This document shows positions 1-6,672 of a stretch of 64,000 nucleotides of DNA, piece by piece (within the stretch, counting starts at the first letter, position 1; every line of letters starts with the position of its first letter). The stretch covers positions 434,001-498,000 of the forward strand of contig NZ_JBHUJS010000003.1 of assembly GCF_042683405.1 (NCBI RefSeq). Reading direction: 5' to 3'. Both the position numbers and the translations under genes were made by a program. The DNA comes from Telluria sp042683405. Its GTDB lineage: Bacteria; Pseudomonadota; Gammaproteobacteria; Burkholderiales; Burkholderiaceae_D. The notes under the pieces were generated by a model. It ran no database searches. It was not told where the DNA came from and worked only from the letters and a program-made list of their open reading frames with translations.

Positions 1-588
1 GAAATCCATATTCACGATCTGCCTGCGGCTCACCCGCACGAACTTCTCGGGATCCAGCCGCGCTTCCAGCTGATTGAGCGAGCGCAGCAACATCGGCCGG
101 TTCTGGTCGAAGTACACCCGCGTGTAGTTCCCTTCCGACTCGAACAGCACGATCTGCTCCATCGCCACGAACCAGCACTTGTCGCCGTCCTTGATGAACA
201 CCCTGGCGTCGGCGGGCTGCAGCTTGTCCCTGGCCGCTTCCGGCTCGCGGTGCAGCTTCCTGAGCGCGTGCGCGAGACGCGCCGGATCGATCGGCTTGAG
301 CAGGTAGTCCAGCGCGCTGACGTCGAAGGCCTTGATCGCATACTGGTCGAACGCTGTCGTGAAGATGACCGGCGGCGGATCGTCCAGCGACGCCAGCAGA
401 TCGAATCCGGTCCCGCCGGGCATTTGCACGTCGAGGAAGACGACATCCGGCGCCAGCTCCTCGATCAGCTGCCGCGCTTCGAGCGCGTTGGCCGCTTCGC
501 CCACCACGCGCAGCTCCGGATGCGCTGCCAGCAGGCGCCGCAGCTCGCCGCGCGCCAGGCGCTCGTCGTCGACGATGAGCGCCTTCAT
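1..588 (-). CDS. LytTR-family response regulator (C-terminus cut by window edge)
   Basis: Two-component response regulator of the LytR/AlgR type. The N-terminus has the receiver acidic pair at residues 7-8, the phospho-acceptor Asp near residue 53 (FLDVQMPGG) and the YLLKP lysine motif. From about residue 125 a LytTR DNA-binding domain follows (FIKDGDKCWFV, RVSRRQIVNMDF). The frame is open to base 1, so the last few dozen residues lie outside the window. The start ATG overlaps the stop of the upstream sensor kinase by four bases (ATGA), so the pair is translationally coupled. The regulon cannot be read from the sequence. Confidence 0.93.
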   Translation of the reverse strand, partial: MKALIVDDERLARGELRRLLAAHPELRVVGEAANALEARQLIEELAPDVVFLDVQMPGGTGFDLLASLDDPPPVIFTTAFDQYAIKAFDVSALDYLLKPIDPARLAHALRKLHREPEAARDKLQPADARVFIKDGDKCWFVAMEQIVLFESEGNYTRVYFDQNRPMLLRSLNQLEARLDPEKFVRVSRRQIVNMDF

Positions 589-1712
589 GCCTGCACCTGC
601 GGCAGCGTGATCGTCGCGATCACCCAGCCGTCCTGCTCGGCCAGCGTACACGTCGCGCCCGGGCCGAACAGCAGCGCCAGCCGCTTGCTGGTGTTGGCCA
701 GTCCGAGCCGCGTGGAGGCGCTGGCTTCGGCCAGCCAGCCCTGGTTCGCAACGCTCAGCACGACATGTTCGCCGTCGCGGCGTGCGGCGATCCGGATCTC
801 GCACACCCCCATGCTCGGCTCGACGCCGTGCTTGACGGCGTTCTCCACCAGCGTCTGCAGGGCCATCGGCGGCAGCGCGACGTCGTCCAGACCCGGCTCG
901 ATCCCGATGGTCAGGTGCAGCCGGCTCTCGAAGCGGATCGTCTCCATGCCGAGGTAGGCATTCACCGCCGCCATCTCGTCGGCCAGCCGAACGGTGGACA
1001 CCTGCCCGGCGCGCAGGCTGTGGCGCATGATCCCACCAAGCTGGCTCACCGCCTTGGCGGCGGCATCGGCGTCCTGGTAGATCAGCGCGCGGATGCTGTT
1101 CAGGCTATTGAAGAAGAAGTGCGGGTTCACCTGCGCCTGCAGGGCGCGCAGCTCGGCGTCCTTGATGCTGACTTCCAGCTCCAGCTTTTCCAGCTCGAAG
1201 CGCAGCGCGCGGCGGCGCGACAGCACCATCGCATAGCACAGGGTCCACACCATGAAGATCGCGAACCACAGCAGGACCAGGAACGGAAGCAGGAACCAGA
1301 TCTCCGGATCGGTGAGCAGCGCACCGTGCCGGAAAACGATGTCCGCTACCACGAGAAAGCCGGTCTGGACCACGCTGATGACGGCCAGTGCGCCGAGGAT
1401 TTGCCGGACCGGGAAAGCGCCGTTGCGGTCGATCCAGCCCCGGCGCAGCAGGAATTGCCGCCACAGGTGCGACAGGAACAAGCCGCTCACCATGCAGCTG
1501 GTCTTGGCCAGTGCGAAGCGGAAGGCCTCTTCGTTCATATCCTGGATGGACGTGAGCACGCTGAACACGGCAAGGCCGCCCCACCCCGCCAACTGGCAAA
1601 GCCAGTAGTCGCGGTTGGACGCGCCGGCCGGCCTGCGATGGGAGGCGCTGGCGCGGACTGCCTGGGATGGGACGGGCTGTGAATCGAGGACGGTGCTGGG
1701 CGATGAGCTCAT
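585..1712 (-). CDS. LytS-type membrane sensor histidine kinase
   Basis: Sensor kinase of the His_kinase (PF06580) plus HATPase_c type, partner of the overlapping LytTR regulator. Four hydrophobic segments lie at roughly residues 37-57, 70-87, 103-125 and 138-162, followed by a short coiled-coil linker. The phospho-acceptor motif is VNPHFFFNSLNS (His about 198), the N-box is LVENAVKHG (Asn about 291) and a G-box GLGLANTSKRL follows. There is no separate periplasmic sensor domain, so the signal is probably sensed in or at the membrane. The frame opens with a TTG 39 bases upstream; I prefer the ATG at 1712, although no strong ribosome-binding site precedes it. Confidence 0.9.
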   Translation of the reverse strand: MSSSPSTVLDSQPVPSQAVRASASHRRPAGASNRDYWLCQLAGWGGLAVFSVLTSIQDMNEEAFRFALAKTSCMVSGLFLSHLWRQFLLRRGWIDRNGAFPVRQILGALAVISVVQTGFLVVADIVFRHGALLTDPEIWFLLPFLVLLWFAIFMVWTLCYAMVLSRRRALRFELEKLELEVSIKDAELRALQAQVNPHFFFNSLNSIRALIYQDADAAAKAVSQLGGIMRHSLRAGQVSTVRLADEMAAVNAYLGMETIRFESRLHLTIGIEPGLDDVALPPMALQTLVENAVKHGVEPSMGVCEIRIAARRDGEHVVLSVANQGWLAEASASTRLGLANTSKRLALLFGPGATCTLAEQDGWVIATITLPQVQA

Positions 1713-1828
1713 TCGGTCGGCTGCTTGTGCGTTACCATGTTGGAACGACAAGATACCTCAACCCTTCCGTTATTCCCACCGTTAAGTGGCGGATTTCTCT
1801 TCCGTCCGGGCGCCATCGTGCCAGCAGA

Positions 1829-2206
1829 TCATCCGCTGACGATGCTGAGGATATTCCCGTCGATGTCCTTGAACCAGGCGACCTTCATGCCGCCGCCGAC
1901 GTGCAGGTCGCCCTCCACGGTGAGCCCGGGCAGGTCGTAATGCTCGAAGCGCACGCCGCGCGCCTTCAACCGGGCCGCAATCGAGTCGATCTCGTCGCCC
2001 ACGTCCCACATCACGCAGGTGGCCTTGTTGGTGCCGGCAAATTCGGAATGGTACACATTGATTTTGGATGAGCCGCTCCGGTAAGTGATCACCTCGTCGC
2101 CTTCCGTCGACAGCTTGACCAGTCCGAGCGTGCCTTCGTAGAACTCAGCGGCAGCGTTGATGTCCTTCACTGCGATCATGGCGATCGCTTCCTTGTCGGC
2201 TAGCAT
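1829..2206 (-). CDS. VOC-superfamily (glyoxalase/bleomycin-resistance-like) protein
   Basis: Small 125-residue protein with a vicinal-oxygen-chelate fold: a repeated beta-alpha-beta-beta-beta pattern with IAVKDINAAAEFYEGTLGL at the start and a C-terminal WFKDIDGNILSIV, the standard closing strand of the family. The start at 2206 is chosen because AGGGAG sits just upstream. The longer open frame, to 2281, has low-complexity N-terminal residues and no ribosome-binding site. The substrate is unknown; the family includes dioxygenases, isomerases and drug-binding proteins. It stands alone between the kinase and a DinB-family gene. Confidence 0.85.
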   Translation of the reverse strand: MLADKEAIAMIAVKDINAAAEFYEGTLGLVKLSTEGDEVITYRSGSSKINVYHSEFAGTNKATCVMWDVGDEIDSIAARLKARGVRFEHYDLPGLTVEGDLHVGGGMKVAWFKDIDGNILSIVSG

Positions 2207-2301
2207 GGCTACTCCCTGGGTTGTCGTTACTGACACAGAAGAGGGTAAATCCCGGCGGGGCCAGCGACCGTTCGGTGGCACACGCTAGCCGTCGCCGTGC
2301 G

Positions 2302-2832
2302 TCACTGCACGGGTATCCAATCAAGCAGATCGGTGACGCCGATGTCGACTCCCGATTGGGACAGCAGCGTACTCACCTGTCCACGGTGGTGCGTGTGATG
2401 ATTGAAAAAGTGGAGGAGCAGCGCGCCGAAGTTCCTGCGCTGATCGCCACGGGAGTTTCTATACGAGAGCGGCTGTGCCAGATCCGAATCCGATAACTCT
2501 GCCGCCAGGGCGCTGATGATCGAGTCCAGCCGAGTCCGATGGATCAGGAGCGCGTCCAGGTCATCACTATAAATATGAGCGAGGCCCGTCGGAGCCGCAA
2601 TATCTGCCATCGCCTTCAGTGCACGAAAATCGGACGGATGCGCCATGAAGCGGCGCAGCCAGATGGTGTCACCGGCGACGATATGATTCAACGTGCCGAT
2701 GACTGATCCGAAGAACGCTCCGCGGTCTGCGGTCAGCGCTTCCTTTGGCAACCCTGCGGCGGCTGCGTACAGCTTCGTATTCATTGATGCGTTATACGAT
2801 GCAAACAGGAGGACATCTTCGCGAGTCGGCAT
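2302..2832 (-). CDS. DinB-family protein
   Basis: 176-residue all-helical protein of the DinB/YfiT-like putative metalloenzyme superfamily. The spaced histidines expected for the metal site are visible: LNHIVAGDTIW near residue 49 and HHTHHRGQVSTLL near residue 146, the HxxxH-type helix diagnostic of the family. C-terminal DLLDWIPVQ is also typical. Family members act as thiol-dependent S-transferases or have unknown roles; nothing here fixes the substrate. The ATG at 2832 follows a T-rich stretch with no strong ribosome-binding site. Monocistronic, same strand as its neighbours. Confidence 0.85.
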   Translation of the reverse strand: MPTREDVLLFASYNASMNTKLYAAAAGLPKEALTADRGAFFGSVIGTLNHIVAGDTIWLRRFMAHPSDFRALKAMADIAAPTGLAHIYSDDLDALLIHRTRLDSIISALAAELSDSDLAQPLSYRNSRGDQRRNFGALLLHFFNHHTHHRGQVSTLLSQSGVDIGVTDLLDWIPVQ

Positions 2833-2863
2833 TTTTTTCCGGGCTTGTATGTTTAGGATTCGG

Positions 2864-3592
2864 TTACAGGCCGAGCTGGGCGAGGATGGCTTCCTTCATC
2901 TGCTGCATCGCGGGGCTCGACACCTTGCGCGGGTGCGGCTCGTTGACGATGAACTCGGCCTGGATGCGCGTCGGGCGCGGCGACAGCACCATGATGCGGT
3001 CTGCCAGGTGCAGCGCTTCCTCGACATCGTGCGTGATCAGCACCACCGTATGGCGCTCTTCCTCCAGCACGCGCAGCAGCTCGTTGCGCATGCGCAGGTT
3101 CATCAGCGCATCGAGCGCGGAGAACGGTTCGTCCATGTACAGCACCTCGGGCTTGACCACCAGCGCCCGCGCGATTTCCGCGCGCTTGAGCATGCCGCCC
3201 GACAGCTCGTGCGGATAGCTCTTCTCGAAGCCTTTCAGTCCCACCATCTCCGCATAGTGATCGGCCAGCGCCGCCTTGTCCGCCTGGTTGTCGCCCGCAA
3301 GGCCGAACATCAGGTTCTCCTGCACGGTGAGCCACGGGAAGACGGAGCCGTGCTGCGAGATGACGATGGCCTTTTTGGTCGGCCGCGTGATGCGTTCGCC
3401 GTCCAGCGCGACCGAGCCGCTGTCGGGCTGCACGAAGCCGGCGATCATCTTCATCAGCGTGGACTTGCCGCAGCCGGACGGGCCGACGATGGCGACGAAC
3501 TCGCCGTCCGCGATCGACAGCGAGACGCCATCGACGACCGGCAGGCCGTTATAGTCTTTTTTGAGTCCGTCGATGACGATCTTAGCGTCCAT
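2864..3592 (-). CDS. ABC transporter ATP-binding protein (nitrate/sulfonate/taurine type)
   Basis: ATPase of a NitT/TauT-type ABC importer, last gene of the five-gene copper-linked operon. Walker A is GPSGCGKST (residues 37-45), the Q-loop Gln is about 80, the signature is LSGGMLKRAEIARAL (130-144) and Walker B is VLYMDEPFSALD (150-161), with the switch His in LITHDVEEAL. The signature has M where SsuB/TauB usually have Q. It overlaps the permease gene by 11 bases, which supports a single transcript and complex. Cargo is not given by the ATPase; see the operon finding. Confidence 0.93.
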   Translation of the reverse strand: MDAKIVIDGLKKDYNGLPVVDGVSLSIADGEFVAIVGPSGCGKSTLMKMIAGFVQPDSGSVALDGERITRPTKKAIVISQHGSVFPWLTVQENLMFGLAGDNQADKAALADHYAEMVGLKGFEKSYPHELSGGMLKRAEIARALVVKPEVLYMDEPFSALDALMNLRMRNELLRVLEEERHTVVLITHDVEEALHLADRIMVLSPRPTRIQAEFIVNEPHPRKVSSPAMQQMKEAILAQLGL

Positions 3593-4340
3593 AGCGCCAC
3601 CTGATAGATTTGAGACGCTCGAGGCGGCGCATGCCGGTATCGAGCAACAGGCCGATCAAACCGATGATGATCATCACGCCAATCACGAGGTCGTAGCGGC
3701 TGCCCGCGTTGCGCGAATCGATGATGAGGTAGCCCAGGCCGGACACCGGCGCGATCATCTCCGCCGCTACCACCACCAGCCACGCCACGCCCAGGCCGAC
3801 GCGCATGCCGACCAGGATCTCCGGCAGCACGGCCGGGAAGATCACCTGCCGCAGCAGCACCGCACGCGAGACGCCGAAGTTTTCGGCGGCGCGCAGGTAG
3901 CGCTGCTCGATCGTGTGCACGCCCGCGGAGGTTTGCACGATGAGAGGGAACACGGACGCGAGGAAGATCAGGAAGACGGGCGACGTGTTCCCCACCCCGA
4001 ACCACAGGATGGTCAGTGGAATCCACGCGATCGGCGAGATCGGGCGCAGTATCTGGAACAGCGGATTGAGCGTGCGGTACACGCCCTCCACCCTGCCCAT
4101 CCACAAGCCCATCGGCACGCCGATCAGCACGGCCATGATGAAGCCCGTGGCCACGCGCAGCAGCGATGCGCCGATATGCTTCCACAGGCTGCCGTCCTGC
4201 GCCAGCTGGAGCATGCCGGTAAAGACTTCGAGCGGCGTTGGAAAGATCAGGCTCTGCGTCTGTTCGACGACGATCCACCACAATGCAAGCAGGCCAACCA
4301 TGACCGCCGACGGATACAGGATGTTCTTCAGTTTATTCAT
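3582..4340 (-). CDS. ABC transporter permease (SsuC/TauC-like)
   Basis: 252-residue inner-membrane permease with about six hydrophobic helices and the cytoplasmic EAA loop (RYLRAAENFGVSRAVLLRQV) that contacts the ATPase. It belongs to the BPD_transp_1 family of NitT/TauT importers. The ATG at 4340 is chosen because it forms an ATGA overlap with the stop of the upstream cupredoxin-like gene; an earlier ATG at 4379 would bury 39 bases in that gene. A single permease gene implies a homodimer. The substrate is undetermined, but the operon also encodes SCO and cupredoxin-like proteins, which points to metal handling. Confidence 0.92.
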   Translation of the reverse strand: MNKLKNILYPSAVMVGLLALWWIVVEQTQSLIFPTPLEVFTGMLQLAQDGSLWKHIGASLLRVATGFIMAVLIGVPMGLWMGRVEGVYRTLNPLFQILRPISPIAWIPLTILWFGVGNTSPVFLIFLASVFPLIVQTSAGVHTIEQRYLRAAENFGVSRAVLLRQVIFPAVLPEILVGMRVGLGVAWLVVVAAEMIAPVSGLGYLIIDSRNAGSRYDLVIGVMIIIGLIGLLLDTGMRRLERLKSIRWRYGR

Positions 4341-4798
4341 GCCGGAAGCAGTGAGCGGAGTGCGGAGCGCGCGCGCCATGACAGGCGCGGCCAGCCGGGT
4401 GTGGGTTCGGGATCGACGATGACCAGCATTTGCCCGGTGCTGTGCGCGGTGCAGTCGAACTGCGTCTCCGCCGCCACTTCGAATGGCAGCTTGAAGTCCT
4501 GGCCCGGCATGATGAGCACCGGTCCGAACATCTGCGGCACCGTATCGCGGTTCCGCAGCCGCAGGACATCGTTCACGCCCAGCGTCAGGCGAATGGTGGA
4601 CGGAAGGATATCGACCTTATCGCCGGCCATGCGCCGCGCCCACGTCCCTTCGGGAATCTCGAACAGCTCCTCGCGCGTATCCACCTGGACAGGCATGAAC
4701 GCCCCGGCGGCCGCCGCAAGCAAAAGCAGTCCTGCCACGACGAGCGCGCACCGCATCCACAAAGGTCTTCTTCCACCCCAAGACTTAGCCAGTCCCAT
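4337..4798 (-). CDS. Membrane-anchored cupredoxin-like protein with an altered copper site
   Basis: 153 residues. One N-terminal membrane anchor (about residues 15-34) precedes a soluble beta-rich domain. The C-terminal copper loop C116-x2-H119-x4-M124 (DCTAHSTGQM) has plastocyanin spacing. The segment where cupredoxins carry the first His ligand reads LRNRDTVPQMFG, so Gln89 occupies the usual PH position. This could be a copper site with an odd ligand set, or a CuA/oxidase-like relative. It lies between SCO and the ABC permease with one- and four-base overlaps, so it is probably part of the same periplasmic system. The fold assignment is mine from motifs, not from a search. Confidence 0.7.
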   Translation of the reverse strand: MGLAKSWGGRRPLWMRCALVVAGLLLLAAAAGAFMPVQVDTREELFEIPEGTWARRMAGDKVDILPSTIRLTLGVNDVLRLRNRDTVPQMFGPVLIMPGQDFKLPFEVAAETQFDCTAHSTGQMLVIVDPEPTPGWPRLSWRARSALRSLLPA

Positions 4799-5385
4799 TA
4801 CCGCCCCATCAGGATCTCAAAGTCATGCACGATATCCGCCGGCGAATGCCCGAACGGCATCAGCGCCCTAAGCTTCCCCTGCGGATCGATCAGGTACAGG
4901 AAGGTCGAGTGACTGATCACATAATCGTTCTTCCCCGCGCCCAGCGGATGGCTCTTGGCCTGGATCCCGTACGCATTGCGAATCGCCGCCATCTGCTGCT
5001 CCGTCCCGGTGATCCCGATGAAGCTCTTGTCGAAATTGGCCAGGTACTCCCTGAGCGCTTGCGGCGTATCCCGCTCCGGGTCCACGCTGACGAATACCAC
5101 CTGCAGCTTGTCCGCGCGGTCTCCCAGCTTCCTGCGCGCCTGCGCCAGCATGCCCGCCGTGACCGGGCACACGTCGCCGCACGCCGTGTAGCCGAACACC
5201 AGCACGACCACCTTGCCGCGGTGGCGATCCAGCGAAAACTGAGTGCCATCCACGGCGCGCATGGAGATGGGCGGCGCAGCGCGCGGAGGATCGAAAACGC
5301 CGGCCTTCATGCGCGAGGTATCCGCGGCGGCAGCCGTGCCAACCGCAAGGGCAAACAGGAATGGAGCGAAGTGGCGCAGCATCAT
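4798..5385 (-). CDS. SCO1/SenC-family copper-binding thioredoxin-fold protein
   Basis: 195-residue exported protein. A signal peptide (about residues 1-21, ending AAA) leads into a thioredoxin-like fold with the SCO copper motif C69GDVC73 and the distal His159 in YVISHSTFLYLID, the three canonical Cu ligands. SCO proteins deliver copper to CuA of cytochrome oxidase or act as periplasmic thiol-disulfide/copper chaperones. No oxidase subunit gene is nearby; instead it sits inside an ABC-importer operon. Its stop overlaps the next start by one base (TAATG), and its start overlaps the substrate-binding-protein stop (ATGA). Confidence 0.93.
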   Translation of the reverse strand: MMLRHFAPFLFALAVGTAAAADTSRMKAGVFDPPRAAPPISMRAVDGTQFSLDRHRGKVVVLVFGYTACGDVCPVTAGMLAQARRKLGDRADKLQVVFVSVDPERDTPQALREYLANFDKSFIGITGTEQQMAAIRNAYGIQAKSHPLGAGKNDYVISHSTFLYLIDPQGKLRALMPFGHSPADIVHDFEILMGR

Positions 5386-6428
5386 AGTTGAATGGGAACC
5401 GGGGAGACAGCCTTGACGAAGCTCTCGTCCGCATATTGTTCAAACAGCGCGGGACGCTTGAGTGTCTTTGCCTGCAGCGACAAGTGCATCAGCTCGTCGA
5501 ATTCCGCGGGCAGCATGCGCAGGTCGCCATACGTGACGCGGTCGGCCGGATTCTCCATCACGAACTGCAGCACCTTGGGATCCTGATTGAAGAACTGGCG
5601 CGACGCTGCGATGTTGGCAGCCTTGGTGCGGTTTGCCGGGCTGGCATCGAGCCAGTCGCCGGCCGACTGGATATGGTTGACGAGGTCCTGCACCACTTCG
5701 CGGCGCTGGTCGATCAGGTCCTGGCGCACGGTGAGCACGCAGCAGATGTAGTTGGGCCACTCGTCGCGCGTCATCGACAGCGGCCGCGCGTAGCCTGCGC
5801 GCTGTGCCGCGGAGCCAAACGGCTCGCCGGTGCAGTAGGCGTCCACTGCGTCCGCATACAACGCGGCCGGCATCTCGGGCGGCGCCATCTCGTAGATGGT
5901 GAGGTCGTCCGGCGTCATGCCCTCGCGCGCGAGCATCTTGCGCAGGAAGATGTAGTCGACCGCAAAGCGGCTCGGTATCGCGACGCGCTTGCCGCGCAGG
6001 TCCGCGAAGCGCCTGAACGGCGAATCGGTGCGCACCATGATCACCGCGCCCGAGCGATGGCCCAGCGAGACGACCTTGAGCGGGATACTGGCGTTGGTGA
6101 GGTCCATTACGAGCGGCGCCAGCATGTACGCGGCCTGCACGCGGCCGGCCATCAGCGACTCTTTCAGCTCCGGCCAGCCACCGTATTTGGCATAGCGGAA
6201 TGCGGTGGGTGCGCCCTGCCCCTTGGCCAGCGAGGCCGACTTGGCGGAGCATGCAATCGGGAGGGTGAGGTTGCAGGTGACGGGCAAGCCGCCGATCACC
6301 AGTTCATCCTTCCGTTCGGGCGTATCGCACGCGCCCAGCAACGGGACCAGCGGAGCCGCCAGCGCAGTGCGCAGGAGGCTGCGGCGATGGTGGAAGTGCG
6401 CGGATGGAGGCTGAAGGAGCAAAGACAT
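5382..6428 (-). CDS. ABC transporter substrate-binding lipoprotein (NMT1/SsuA-like), first gene of the copper-linked operon
   Basis: 348-residue periplasmic-binding-protein-like lipoprotein. N-terminal HHRRSLLRTAL is followed by a hydrophobic stretch and a lipobox LLGAC (Cys34). The mature part starts with VIGGLPVTCNLTLPIAC, the NitT/TauT binding-protein entry strand but with cysteines at 52 and 60, and continues with the family segments YGGWPELKESLMAGRVQAAY and DLRGKRVAIPSR. Further cysteines occur in DAYCTGEP and YICCV, so the protein is cysteine-rich for this family. It heads the operon that continues into SCO, the cupredoxin-like protein, permease and ATPase. No clear ribosome-binding site precedes the ATG. 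Confidence 0.88.
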   Translation of the reverse strand: MSLLLQPPSAHFHHRRSLLRTALAAPLVPLLGACDTPERKDELVIGGLPVTCNLTLPIACSAKSASLAKGQGAPTAFRYAKYGGWPELKESLMAGRVQAAYMLAPLVMDLTNASIPLKVVSLGHRSGAVIMVRTDSPFRRFADLRGKRVAIPSRFAVDYIFLRKMLAREGMTPDDLTIYEMAPPEMPAALYADAVDAYCTGEPFGSAAQRAGYARPLSMTRDEWPNYICCVLTVRQDLIDQRREVVQDLVNHIQSAGDWLDASPANRTKAANIAASRQFFNQDPKVLQFVMENPADRVTYGDLRMLPAEFDELMHLSLQAKTLKRPALFEQYADESFVKAVSPVPIQL

Positions 6429-6499
6429 GAAACGCCACGGGAAAGAGCTGCGGCGATTGTATCATTGGCCTTCTTGCATGTAGTAAATGCGAGCCTGAC

Positions 6500-6530
6500 T
6501 TGACCTTGCCGCTGTTGGAAGGTTTATGCT
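6500..6530 (+). promoter_or_regulatory. CueR/MerR-type copper-responsive promoter of copA
   Basis: The -35 TTGACC (6500-6505) and -10 TATGCT (6525-6530) are separated by a 19-base spacer, the over-long spacing that MerR-family activators correct by DNA distortion. The spacer holds the dyad ACCTT-N11-AAGGT (6503-6523), matching the CueR operator layout as I recall it for E. coli copA. It faces copA, whose ATG is about 140 bases downstream. No cueR-like gene is in the window, so the regulator must be encoded elsewhere. Whether the divergent ABC-SCO operon also responds is an inference. Confidence 0.85.
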
Positions 6531-6672
6531 CTAACCACGAATTCATACTCAACCAAAGCAGTCCAAAGAACTGCTGTGGAAGTTCAACGAGGACAGTCGA
6601 TGTAGCGTGCCTGCTGTCTGGCCACCTTGAAGCAGGAATGGCCGGGCAGGTCATCGTGACGAAGGAGTGACC

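Noticed and set aside
765..1682. 305-codon plus-strand frame opposite the sensor kinase
   Set aside because: Antisense shadow; the kinase motifs on the minus strand are complete.
6639..6670. Ten-codon leader peptide frame just before copA
   Set aside because: No ribosome-binding site and no metal-binding residues; likely chance in a GC-rich leader.
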